From positions 33,404 through 97,403 of the forward strand of contig NZ_CAAKNY010000020.1 in the NCBI RefSeq assembly GCF_901212495.1: 64,000 bases of DNA, in the 5' to 3' direction. Positions 8,680 to 16,769 of this stretch are shown in pieces. Position numbers and translations under genes: made by a program. The stretch is from Collinsella aerofaciens. GTDB lineage: Bacteria; Actinomycetota; Coriobacteriia; Coriobacteriales; Coriobacteriaceae. How positions within the stretch are numbered: position 1 is the stretch's first letter; each line of letters opens with the position of its first letter. Below the pieces are notes generated by a model. That model ran no database searches and was not told the DNA's origin. It saw nothing but the letters and a program-made list of their open reading frames with translations.

Positions 8680-8714
8680 GGCAGCTAAAAAAGCCCCGTC
8701 CCAAATTAGCTACC
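8680..8714 (-). repeat. 35-bp palindromic unit, family B, right copy
   Basis: Reverse-complement partner of 8606-8640, separated from it by 39 nt. On the minus strand it begins GGTAGCTAATT, has TGGGACGGGG and ends TTAGCTGCC. The pair resembles a BIME (a pair of REP units in opposite orientation). On the RNA level it could also fold into one long hairpin ending transcription from the ATPase gene. Confidence 0.8.
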
Positions 8715-8808
8715 TTAGCGATGTTGAATTGGTGCCTTGCGCTTGTGGGGCCGTGGCGATGTTATGCTCTAACCTCAATTGTTTGAATTGCTTCGGAAAG
8801 AGGATGCC

Positions 8809-9963
8809 GTGATCTGCCCGCATTGCCTAAAGACCATCGAGGACGGCGCCTCGTTCTGCCCCTATTGCAACGCATACGTTGGTCCGGGCGATGGCCCCGA
8901 GCATACCGAGTTCGTGTTCTGCGACGGCTGCGGCGCCCGTCTGTCCCCGCATGACCGTACCTGTCCCAAGTGCGGTCGCCCCGCGCCAGGCATCCTTTCC
9001 GAGAACACGGCCGCATCCGACCTGGCCGCAGGGCGCACGGCCGGCTTTCCGCGCCTGACGCAGGAACAGATCGATACCGAGGTGCCCCACGCACCGGCAT
9101 CTGCCGCCGCGGTGCTCTCCGATGCAGCCGACCCCAACGAGACCTGCGTGCTGCCTGCCTTCGATAAGGACTTTGGCATCCCCAAGGTCGATATCCCCGC
9201 GCCGGTGTCCCTGCGCGATGATGCCCAGCCCAAAAAACAAAAGCCCAAGCGCAAGGCTCACCCCGACGAGGATGCCTATCACAAGCACAAGCGCCATATC
9301 CCCAAACCGCTCATCGTCATCGCGGTGCTCGCCGCCGTGTGCGGTGGTGCGTATTGGTTTGTGACTGCCGATCCCATGGGCGTCATGCCCGGCTTCTACG
9401 ACCAGTTTGGCCAGGCTGCCAAGACCACCTTCCCGTCGCGCCAAAAGGGCGAGGCCGCCGAGAAAGAGTCCAAGCAAGAGGATGCGTCCGAGGCCGTTCA
9501 AAAGGAGACCGTCTTAACCGACGACCAGCTCTACACCAGACTCGACGGCCTGTACCAGACCATCGTGTCGTACAGCGACGAGGATCAGATCGGTGAGGTC
9601 ATCGATTCGTTTAATAACGGCTATCTGCGTACACCGCTCTCCACCCGCCAGGAGCTGTCGCAGAGCGCCTATGCCCTACGCGATCAGATTAAAAAGACCC
9701 AGGATGAGCTCAACAACCTCAAGGTTCAAGACGACACGGCCTATGCGGAGGACATCGATCATCTAAAGCAGCTTGCCCAGTGGATGTACGAGCGTGTCGA
9801 CGTGATCTGCCAGAGCTGGGATATCTCGCTGTCCATTCCCGACGGCGAGTCGCTGAGCGCCCGTCAGAGCGAGATCCTGGCGCCCATCGCGCAAGGCGCC
9901 AACAGCGCGCTGAACCAGTACGACGCCAACGTGAGCGCATGGAAGCCGCAGCAGCGCTCGTAA
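8809..9963 (+). CDS. Double zinc-ribbon membrane protein of unknown function
   Basis: A 384-residue protein starting at GTG 8809, which has a GGAAAGAGG SD 5 nt upstream; the open frame extends ten codons back to a TTG with poor support. Residues 3-20 (CPHC...CPYC) and 38-55 (CDGC...CPKC) form two zinc ribbons. A low-complexity linker rich in Pro and Lys follows, then one membrane segment at about 167-185. The ~200-residue C-terminal part should be outside the membrane and is largely helical, with no motif I recognise. Topology suggests cytoplasmic zinc ribbons and an external domain. It is followed by cyclophilin and TPR genes; the trio precedes the mre cluster, but a shared role is speculation. 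Confidence 0.8.
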   Translation: MICPHCLKTIEDGASFCPYCNAYVGPGDGPEHTEFVFCDGCGARLSPHDRTCPKCGRPAPGILSENTAASDLAAGRTAGFPRLTQEQIDTEVPHAPASAAAVLSDAADPNETCVLPAFDKDFGIPKVDIPAPVSLRDDAQPKKQKPKRKAHPDEDAYHKHKRHIPKPLIVIAVLAAVCGGAYWFVTADPMGVMPGFYDQFGQAAKTTFPSRQKGEAAEKESKQEDASEAVQKETVLTDDQLYTRLDGLYQTIVSYSDEDQIGEVIDSFNNGYLRTPLSTRQELSQSAYALRDQIKKTQDELNNLKVQDDTAYAEDIDHLKQLAQWMYERVDVICQSWDISLSIPDGESLSARQSEILAPIAQGANSALNQYDANVSAWKPQQRS

Positions 9964-9999
9964 TTTGTTGCCCTCCGGCGGCATAACCTGCGTGCGCAA

Positions 10000-10029
10000 T
10001 TGATGGAAGCCCGTGCTTATTGCTACAAT
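10000..10029 (+). promoter_or_regulatory. Promoter of the cyclophilin gene
   Basis: TTGATG (10000-10005), 18-bp spacer, TACAAT (10024-10029) preceded by TGC, giving an extended -10 of TGCTACAAT. The start codon is 40 nt downstream of the -10. Confidence 0.65.
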
Positions 10030-10068
10030 TCGTACAAATATGCTTTAAACGCACGAGGAAGGAACCAC

Positions 10069-10611
10069 ATGTTTGGTTTTAAGAAAGAGCTCTATACGCC
10101 CGAGTACCAGCTCGTCGGTGACGAGCGCGCGGTGATCGAGACGTCGAAGGGCACCATCAAGGTCAGGTTTGACGGTGAGGGCGCCCCCATCCATGTGGCG
10201 AACTTCTGCGAGCTTTCCACGATGGGCTTCTATGACGGCCTTAAGTTCCATCGCTATGTGCCCGGCTTTGTGATCCAGGGCGGCGACCCCAATACCCGCG
10301 ATATGTCCGGCGCCGACGTCGCTGCCGGCCTTGAGGGTCCCGACGGCATGCCCGGTACCGGCGGCCCCGGCTACTGCATCAAGGGCGAGTTTGCCACCAA
10401 TCCGCGCAACAGCCATGTTGACGGTGCGCTTGCCATGGCCCGCTCCATGGATCCCGATTCCGCGGGCTCTCAGTTCTACTTCTGCCTGGGTGCCCAGCAC
10501 AACCTCGACTCCGGCTATACCGTCTTTGGCACCACGGTCGAGGGCCTCGACGTCATCTCGCAGCTGCGCGCCGGCGACGAGATCGTTCACGTCGAGATCG
10601 TTCACGAGTAA
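10069..10611 (+). CDS. Cyclophilin-type peptidyl-prolyl cis-trans isomerase
   Basis: Catalyses proline isomerisation during protein folding. From ATG 10069 (SD GAGGAAGGA 5 nt upstream) the product is 180 residues and lacks a signal peptide, so it should be cytoplasmic. The cyclophilin core is clear: FHRYVPGFVIQGGDP contains the catalytic Arg, and SQFYF corresponds to the substrate-binding SQFF motif. A short N-terminal segment (MFGFKKELYTPEYQLV) precedes the beta barrel. The next gene begins 11 nt after the stop, so the two are probably co-transcribed. The frame is open upstream to 10000, but those residues overlap the promoter. Confidence 0.94.
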   Translation: MFGFKKELYTPEYQLVGDERAVIETSKGTIKVRFDGEGAPIHVANFCELSTMGFYDGLKFHRYVPGFVIQGGDPNTRDMSGADVAAGLEGPDGMPGTGGPGYCIKGEFATNPRNSHVDGALAMARSMDPDSAGSQFYFCLGAQHNLDSGYTVFGTTVEGLDVISQLRAGDEIVHVEIVHE

Positions 10612-10622
10612 AGGGGACTTCC

Positions 10623-11918
10623 TTGAATAGCCAGCTGATCCAACAGGGCCGCGCCGCTTATCGCGCGGGTGATTTTTCCGCTGCCGCCCAGATGCTTGGC
10701 GCGGCAAAGACTCCCGACGAGATCATGGGTGAGGCCGACCATCTGCGCGGCAACGCCCTGATGCATCTGGGCATGTACGCCGAGGCCGCCGAGGCCTACG
10801 CCGCCGCCCTCAACGACGGCGCCTATGGCAAGCGCGGCGCCCTGCTCACCAACCGCGGCAAGGCACTCGCCGCGGCGGGCGACTACACCACGGCCGCCCA
10901 GGCCTTCTCTGCAGCTACCCAGGACGCCTCCTACGCCACACCGTTTAAGGCCTACCTGGGTCTGGGCAATGCGCTGTTCCAGTCGGGCGACTATGCCAAC
11001 GCCGGTACCGCCTTCCGTCAGGCTGCCATCGACGGCGCCAACCCGGCTCCTGCCGCCGCCCTCGGCGATCTGGGCCGCTGCTTCATCAAGCTCGGCCGCC
11101 CCGCGGACGCCGTTGAGACTTACCGCACGGCTATCGACTTTGCCGGCCCGCGCGACGATACGCGCGCCCTCAACGCCGGCATGGGCCAAGCACTTTCCGC
11201 CGCCGGCCGTCCCTCCGATGCGCTCGATGCCTTTAACGCCGCTACCGCCGACGGCATCTACCAGCTCACGCCCGAGCAGGCCGACGAGCTTGCCCGCGTG
11301 CACGACTCGCTTGACGCGCTTTCGGCCCAGACGGCCATGGCCACGGCTCCGGCTCCCGCGATGGATGCTCCCACTGTCGACCCGCTCGATCCCACGGGTG
11401 CGACCGGTCAGTTTATGCCCGACCCCTCTGACACCGGCTTCTTTACGCTGTCCGAGTCCGAGATGGTCCAGCAGGACCGCAAACAGGCCAAGGTTCGTCG
11501 TCGCCACCGCCACACGGGTCTTAAGATCTTCCTGGTGCTACTTCTGCTCATCGTGATCGCTGCCGGTGGTCTTGGCTATGCCTATACGCGCGGTATGGGC
11601 TACCCTTCGCAGGAGTCCGTCATCACCGACCTGTTCCAGGCTGCCGGTGACGGCGATACCGCCAAGGCCGAGTCCTGCCTGGCCTCGAGCCTGTCCGAGG
11701 ACGCCAAGTCGATGATTATCTCCTCGATCCCGCAGGGCGCCACCGTCTCGATCGAGGGTATGGATCAGTCCATGACCGAGACCACCGCCAAGGTGAAGGC
11801 TTCGCTGTCCAAGGGCGGCGAGCAGGAGTACACCGTTAAATTCGTGCGCTCCGACAACCATATCGGTTGGGCCGTTTCCTCCTTCGATATCGATTTCCCG
11901 GCCGCTGACAAGCAGTAG
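10623..11918 (+). CDS. TPR-repeat protein with one membrane segment
   Basis: A 431-residue protein from a TTG start with AAAGGGGA upstream. Residues 1-230 are Ala-rich tetratricopeptide-like helical hairpins (for example AYRAGDFSAAAQML and YAEAAEAYAAAL), suggesting a cytoplasmic protein-binding scaffold. A Pro/Asp-rich linker and a basic stretch (KVRRRHRHTGLK) come before a single membrane helix at about 300-320. The ~105-residue C-terminal domain is predicted outside and contains a DUF4878-like pattern (AAGDGDTAKAESCLAS), a weak resemblance. It is transcribed with the cyclophilin gene. Function unknown; its place before mreB hints at envelope biology but does not prove it. Confidence 0.8.
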   Translation: MNSQLIQQGRAAYRAGDFSAAAQMLGAAKTPDEIMGEADHLRGNALMHLGMYAEAAEAYAAALNDGAYGKRGALLTNRGKALAAAGDYTTAAQAFSAATQDASYATPFKAYLGLGNALFQSGDYANAGTAFRQAAIDGANPAPAAALGDLGRCFIKLGRPADAVETYRTAIDFAGPRDDTRALNAGMGQALSAAGRPSDALDAFNAATADGIYQLTPEQADELARVHDSLDALSAQTAMATAPAPAMDAPTVDPLDPTGATGQFMPDPSDTGFFTLSESEMVQQDRKQAKVRRRHRHTGLKIFLVLLLLIVIAAGGLGYAYTRGMGYPSQESVITDLFQAAGDGDTAKAESCLASSLSEDAKSMIISSIPQGATVSIEGMDQSMTETTAKVKASLSKGGEQEYTVKFVRSDNHIGWAVSSFDIDFPAADKQ

Positions 11919-11940
11919 TGACCTTATGAGATTTGGCTCT

Positions 11941-11973
11941 GCCCGGCGCTTCACCGCAAGTGAGGTGCCGGGC
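11941..11973 (+). terminator. Possible terminator after the TPR gene
   Basis: GCCCGGC (11941-11947) pairs perfectly with GCCGGGC (11967-11973). The following bases (TTGCGC) are not a T-run, so this may be a weak terminator or a processing hairpin. A TATGAT at 11983-11988 just downstream could be the -10 for mreB. Confidence 0.35.
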
Positions 11974-12033
11974 TTGCGCTAGTATGATGGGCTAGTAGTC
12001 TTCCAGCAATCATCCAACACATCAGGAGTTGCG

Positions 12034-13077
12034 TTGTTTTCTTTGATGGATATGTTCTTCGGTAGCTATGCGGGCGATCTCGCTATCGACCTCGGTACCG
12101 CCAATACGCTCGTCTCCGTGCGCGGCAAGGGCATCGTCATCCGCGAGCCCTCCGTTGTCGCTATCGACAAGAACGACGAGCGCATCCTGGCAGTCGGCAT
12201 CGAGGCCAAGCGTATGCTCGGCCGCACGCCCGGCAACATCGTGGCCGTTCGCCCCCTTAAGGACGGCGTCATCGCCGACTTCGATGTCACCGAGGCCATG
12301 CTTCGGTACTTTATCGACAAGGCTTCCGAGAAGCGCTATCCGTGGACTCCGCGTCCGCGCGTCGTCGTCTGCGTTCCCTCCGGAGTGACGTCGGTCGAGA
12401 AGCGAGCCGTCTTTGAGGCCACGATCCAGGCCGGCGCTCGTCAGGCCTACCTGATCGAGGAGCCCATGGCGGCTGCCATCGGCGCCGACCTACCCGTCGA
12501 GGAGCCCACGGGCTCCATGGTCATCGATATCGGCGGCGGCACCACCGAGGTCGCCGTTATCGCTATGGGCGGGATTGTCGTGTCGCAGTCCATCCGCATT
12601 GCCGGCGACGAGTTCGACCAGGCTATTCTCACCCATGTTCGCGATGCCTACAACCTGGCTATCGGCGAGCGCACGGCCGAGGACATCAAGATCAAGGTCG
12701 GCTCCGCCGTGCCGCTCAAGGATGAGCTCGATGTCGAGGTCAACGGACGCGACGTTATCACGGGCCTGCCCAAGACCGTGCGTATCGAGAGCGAGGAGAT
12801 ACGTCGCGCGCTTAACAAGCCGCTCGACGAGATGGCCAAGGCCGTCAAGGACGCTCTGGACGCCACGCCGCCCGATCTTGCCTCGGACCTTATGTACTAC
12901 GGCATTCTGCTGACCGGCGGTGGCGCGCTGCTGCGCGGCCTCGACGTGCGCCTGCGCGACGAGACGGGCGTTTCGGTCAATGTCAGCCCCACGGCGCTCG
13001 ATAACGTTGTCAACGGCTGTGCCCGCGTGCTCGAGGCCAACGCCTTTGACGGTGGCTTCGTCCAGACCAATGCTTAA
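12034..13077 (+). CDS. mreB: Rod shape-determining protein MreB (bacterial actin)
   Basis: Forms membrane-associated filaments that direct lateral wall synthesis. The 347-residue length is typical. Actin-fold ATP sites are visible: DLGTANTLV near residue 20, the IDIGGGTTEVAVIA phosphate-2 loop near 164, and LLTGGGALLRGLD near 290. The TTG start at 12034 has AGGAG 5 nt upstream; the in-frame ATG at 12046 is too far from the SD. The short hydrophobic N-terminus (MFSLMDMFFGSYAGD) could act as a membrane anchor. First gene of the mreB-C-D-pbp2-rodA cluster. Confidence 0.97.
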   Translation: MFSLMDMFFGSYAGDLAIDLGTANTLVSVRGKGIVIREPSVVAIDKNDERILAVGIEAKRMLGRTPGNIVAVRPLKDGVIADFDVTEAMLRYFIDKASEKRYPWTPRPRVVVCVPSGVTSVEKRAVFEATIQAGARQAYLIEEPMAAAIGADLPVEEPTGSMVIDIGGGTTEVAVIAMGGIVVSQSIRIAGDEFDQAILTHVRDAYNLAIGERTAEDIKIKVGSAVPLKDELDVEVNGRDVITGLPKTVRIESEEIRRALNKPLDEMAKAVKDALDATPPDLASDLMYYGILLTGGGALLRGLDVRLRDETGVSVNVSPTALDNVVNGCARVLEANAFDGGFVQTNA

Positions 13078-13098
13078 TTTCCAAAAGGTGGATTCCAT

Positions 13099-14097
13099 TT
13101 GGCACGATCTTCGGGTTTCTCTCCAAATCTGAATACCAAGCGACAATCAACGGGTATGCGCCCGTTGATTGTTTTCAGCCTGATTTCGGTGTTGCTGCTC
13201 ACGTTTTATATCCGTGAGGGCGAGGCCGGGCCGATTCATGCCGTGCGCTCGGGTGTGACGACGATTACCTCGCCGGTGCGCTTTGTGGGCTCGGCCGTGG
13301 CGGCTCCCTTCAACGCGATCGGCAACGTGTTCTCCAACCTCACGGCTTCGCAGGAGTCGCTCGACGACCTCAAGAAGCAAAACGAGGTGCTGACCTCTAA
13401 GGTCGCCGAGCTTTCCGAGGCTCAAAAGACTGCCGAGCGCCTGGAGGGCCTGGTCGGGCTGCAATCGACCTACAACCTTAAGTCGACCGCTGCTCGTATT
13501 GTCGGTGCGTCGGGCGATGCCTGGACCTCGACCGTTACCATCGACAAGGGCTCTGCAGACGGCCTTACCATCAACATGCCCGTGACGAGTTCTGCCGGTG
13601 TTATCGGCCAGATTATCGAGGTATCGGCCAAGACCTCTACTGTGCGCCTGATCGGTGACGAGAACTCGGGCGTGTCGGCTATGGTGCAGGATACGCGCGC
13701 CCAGGGTATGCTGCAGGGCCAGCCCGATGGCACCCTGCGCCTTGAGTACGTGAGCGTCGACTCCGATGTCAAAGTGGGCGACATCATCGTGACCTCTGGC
13801 ATTGGCGGCGTGTTCCCCAAGGGCCTGCCGCTCGGCACCGTTTCCTCGGTGGAGAAGTCGGCCAACGATGTGTATTACACCATCGTCGTACGCGCCCAGA
13901 CCACGGCAGAGAATAATGAGGAGGTGCTCGTCATCACCTCGCTGACCGACGAGCAGTCGGCTTCGGATGAGGACGTGAGCACGGCTAACAGCACGCCGCA
14001 GGGCACCTCGCGCGGCGCTGCGACCAAGACGAAGGACGGGGGTTCGGACGAGAGCTCCGACTCGTCCGAGACGACCGATTCCGGCTCGAGCGAATAG
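13099..14097 (+). CDS. mreC: Rod shape-determining protein MreC
   Basis: Membrane-anchored scaffold linking MreB filaments to PBP2. The 332-residue product has one membrane helix at about 22-38 (PLIVFSLISVLLLTFYI), a coiled coil around 90-120, and the two-barrel MreC fold with GSADGL, GVIGQI and TSGIGGVFPKGLPLG. The last ~50 residues are a low-complexity Ser/Asp/Thr tail. The TTG start has AAAGGTGG 8 nt upstream. Confidence 0.95.
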   Translation: MARSSGFSPNLNTKRQSTGMRPLIVFSLISVLLLTFYIREGEAGPIHAVRSGVTTITSPVRFVGSAVAAPFNAIGNVFSNLTASQESLDDLKKQNEVLTSKVAELSEAQKTAERLEGLVGLQSTYNLKSTAARIVGASGDAWTSTVTIDKGSADGLTINMPVTSSAGVIGQIIEVSAKTSTVRLIGDENSGVSAMVQDTRAQGMLQGQPDGTLRLEYVSVDSDVKVGDIIVTSGIGGVFPKGLPLGTVSSVEKSANDVYYTIVVRAQTTAENNEEVLVITSLTDEQSASDEDVSTANSTPQGTSRGAATKTKDGGSDESSDSSETTDSGSSE

Positions 14098-14110
14098 GGA
14101 GGGTGTGTCC

Positions 14111-14677
14111 ATGGATCTACACGAGCAGGGGGCGAGCTCCCGCACGTTTGTGATCGCCGCCATCGTGTGCGTGCTTCTGCAGGCAGGCCTGGCACCGCAG
14201 ATCTCCATTGCGGGCGGTCGCGTCAACTTCATGATTATCCTGGTGTGCCTGAGTGTGTTCTCGGGCGACCCCACGCGGGCTGTCGTCTGCGGTTTTTGCA
14301 GTGGCCTGTTCTATGATCTTTCCGCCGCCGTTCCGGTGGGCGTTATGTCGCTGCTGCTGACGGTGGGCAGTTTTGCCCTGGTACACAGCGCGGCCGGTCA
14401 GACGGGCGGCTCCCCGAGCGCGCGCGGTATTACCGTGGGCGCCTTCGCACTTGCCATCAACGTGGTTTACAGCATCATCTTGCTGTTTATGGGTCTGGAG
14501 ACGAGCTTTGTGGTGGCTGTTTTTGGACACGCCCTGCCGTCTTCGATCCTGACGGGCCTGGTTGCCATTCCGTTTTTGCTGTCCGGCGTCGTGCCGCAGT
14601 CCGGTTACGGATTCTCCGCACGCGGTGGTCGTCAGGCGGGCATGCGCTTCAAGCCCAAGACCCGCAAACTCAAATAG
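14111..14677 (+). CDS. mreD: Rod shape-determining membrane protein MreD
   Basis: A small polytopic membrane protein of the elongasome, 188 residues, with five or so hydrophobic segments. The motif INFMIILV near residue 40 (seen here as VNFMIILVCL) and GLFYDLSAA match the MreD pattern of a substrate-like pocket. The tail is strongly basic (GMRFKPKTRKLK). The ATG at 14111 is preferred because AGGGAGG, which overlaps the mreC stop, is 8 nt upstream; the GTG at 14105 is only 2 nt away. MreD is poorly conserved, so position between mreC and pbp2 adds much of the confidence. Confidence 0.9.
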   Translation: MDLHEQGASSRTFVIAAIVCVLLQAGLAPQISIAGGRVNFMIILVCLSVFSGDPTRAVVCGFCSGLFYDLSAAVPVGVMSLLLTVGSFALVHSAAGQTGGSPSARGITVGAFALAINVVYSIILLFMGLETSFVVAVFGHALPSSILTGLVAIPFLLSGVVPQSGYGFSARGGRQAGMRFKPKTRKLK

Positions 14678-14690
14678 GGGAGGCCCATAG

Positions 14691-16760
14691 ATGTCTTCCC
14701 AGATGACGGTCATCATCGCCGGTATCGTGCTGGTCGTGGCCATTGTGGTTGCGCTGGTCATCATGCGCCGCGGCGATTCCCGTTTTACCTACGATACGCA
14801 GCATGGAACGGCCCCGCGCGCTACCGAGGGCGAGGGCAATACCGCCGCTACCGCCTTCAAGGGTCGCTTCTCCATCCTCACCACTGGCGTGGGCGCGATG
14901 TTTGCAGCGCTCGCCGTCAAGCTGTGGGGTATGCAGATGGTCTCGTCGGGCTACTACGACAAGCAGGCCAAGAACAACCAGACCCGTACCGTCACCACGC
15001 CGGCTGTGCGCGGGCGAATCCTTGATCGCAATGGCGTGGCACTTGTGCAAAACCGTCCCTCGCTTGCCGTCGTCGCCTATCGCGACCTGGCCGATGACAC
15101 CGTGCTGGTGCGCCATCTTGCCAATGTGCTCGGTATGCCCTATGTTGCGGTCCTGCGCAATATCCAGGACAATTCCGAGGGCGCTCAGAGCCTGCATACC
15201 ATCGCGACGGACGTGCGCCGCTCCACGGTTGCCTATATCAAGGAGCATGCCGGTGAGTTCCCGGGCGTGAAGATTGCCGAGCGCACCGAGCGCCAGTACC
15301 CGTACGGCGAGACGGCCTGTCACATTTTGGGCTACACCGGTACCATCACCTCCGAACAGCTCGAGGCGCAGAATAAGAAGGCTTCGGGCGATAACGATAG
15401 CGCAGCCGGTCAGATTACGTACCAGTCGGGCGATATCGTGGGCCAGGCGGGCGTCGAGAGCTACTACGAGAACTTGCTGCAGGGTATTCGCGGCGAGCAG
15501 ACGGTGAAGGTCGATGCCTCGGGCAACGTGACCGGGCAGGCCGGCGCCGTGCCCGCCAAGGCCGGCTCCGACATTAAGCTCACGCTCGACCTCAAGATTC
15601 AGCAAGCCTGCGAGACGGCGCTTGCGGGTGCTATCGAACTCGCCAAGAACACGGGCCACAGCAATGCCGGCAACGGCGCCGTGGTGTGCCTCGATCCCAA
15701 CAATGGCGAGATTTTGGGCATGGCAAGTGAGCCCAAGTTTGATCCGTCCGTGTTTATCGGTGGCGTCTCCAACGACGTGTGGACCGAGCTCAACGACGAT
15801 AAGGGCTCGCATCCGCTGCTCAACCGCGCTATTAGCGGCCAGTACATGTCGGCCTCGACCATTAAGCCACTCTCGGCACTGGCCGGTCTTGAGTTTGGAA
15901 CCTACACTTCAACGCAGACGACCAACTGCACGGGCTATTGGACGGGCCTGGGCAAGGCTTGGGGCAAGTATTGCTGGCTGCACTCCGGCCACGGCATCAT
16001 GACGCTGCAGTCGGGTATCGCCAACTCGTGCGACCCCGTCTTCTACGACATGGGCAAGGCATTTTTCTACAACGACCAGCACCCCGAGGGTCTGCAGGAG
16101 GTCTTTCGCCGTTGGGGGCTGGGCAAGACCTGCGGCATTGACCTGCCAAGCGAGGGTGCCGGCCGCATTCCCGATGCCGAATGGAAAGAGTCGTACTTTA
16201 CCGATGCCTCTGCCGAGGACCGCAAATGGAATGCCGGCGATATGACGAACATCGCCATCGGCCAGGGTGACATCTTGGTGACGCCCCTGCAGATGGCGTG
16301 TGCCTATATGGGTCTTGCCAACGGCGGCAAACAGTACGTGCCTCACGTGTTTTTGTCTGCTGTGTCGCGCGATGGCGACGGCGATGCCTATAAGTACAAC
16401 GGCAAGGGCAAGAAGAAACGCCTGGAGGCCAAGATCAACAGCGATGCCGACTTGGCGCTCGTCCGCAACGGTATGCACGACGTGATCTACACGGCCTCGA
16501 CGTCGCTGGCCGCCCACTTTAGCAGCCTGACGCCGCAGGTGTACGGCAAGTCGGGCACGGGCGAGAAAAGCGGCGAGGACGAATACGCATGGTTTTGCGC
16601 CTACGCACCGGCCGATGATCCCAAGTATGTCATCGCTACTGTCCTGGAGCAGGGCGGCGGCGGCTCAGATACCGCGATGCATGTCGTGCGCGACGTGCTC
16701 GGCGTGATTTATGACGAGCCCGATACCTCATCGGCTACGGGCGATTCTTCGGTTCGATAG
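14691..16760 (+). CDS. mrdA: Penicillin-binding protein 2 (peptidoglycan transpeptidase of the elongasome)
   Basis: A 689-residue class B PBP that cross-links lateral wall peptidoglycan with RodA. There are two hydrophobic segments near the N-terminus (about 6-25 and 63-80); the extra first one is unusual, since most PBP2 proteins have a single anchor. The dimerisation domain begins at RGRILDRNG. The transpeptidase domain has the catalytic STIK (S389, K392), SCD as the second motif within IANSCDPVFY, and KSG (K620). The family usually has STFK, so the Ile is a minor variation. ATG with GGGGAGG upstream; rodA follows after 9 nt. Confidence 0.94.
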   Translation: MSSQMTVIIAGIVLVVAIVVALVIMRRGDSRFTYDTQHGTAPRATEGEGNTAATAFKGRFSILTTGVGAMFAALAVKLWGMQMVSSGYYDKQAKNNQTRTVTTPAVRGRILDRNGVALVQNRPSLAVVAYRDLADDTVLVRHLANVLGMPYVAVLRNIQDNSEGAQSLHTIATDVRRSTVAYIKEHAGEFPGVKIAERTERQYPYGETACHILGYTGTITSEQLEAQNKKASGDNDSAAGQITYQSGDIVGQAGVESYYENLLQGIRGEQTVKVDASGNVTGQAGAVPAKAGSDIKLTLDLKIQQACETALAGAIELAKNTGHSNAGNGAVVCLDPNNGEILGMASEPKFDPSVFIGGVSNDVWTELNDDKGSHPLLNRAISGQYMSASTIKPLSALAGLEFGTYTSTQTTNCTGYWTGLGKAWGKYCWLHSGHGIMTLQSGIANSCDPVFYDMGKAFFYNDQHPEGLQEVFRRWGLGKTCGIDLPSEGAGRIPDAEWKESYFTDASAEDRKWNAGDMTNIAIGQGDILVTPLQMACAYMGLANGGKQYVPHVFLSAVSRDGDGDAYKYNGKGKKKRLEAKINSDADLALVRNGMHDVIYTASTSLAAHFSSLTPQVYGKSGTGEKSGEDEYAWFCAYAPADDPKYVIATVLEQGGGGSDTAMHVVRDVLGVIYDEPDTSSATGDSSVR

Positions 16761-16769
16761 GAGGTTGCG

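Noticed and set aside
11941-11973. Strong terminator between the TPR gene and mreB
   Set aside because: The hairpin is real but no T-run follows; kept only as a low-confidence feature.
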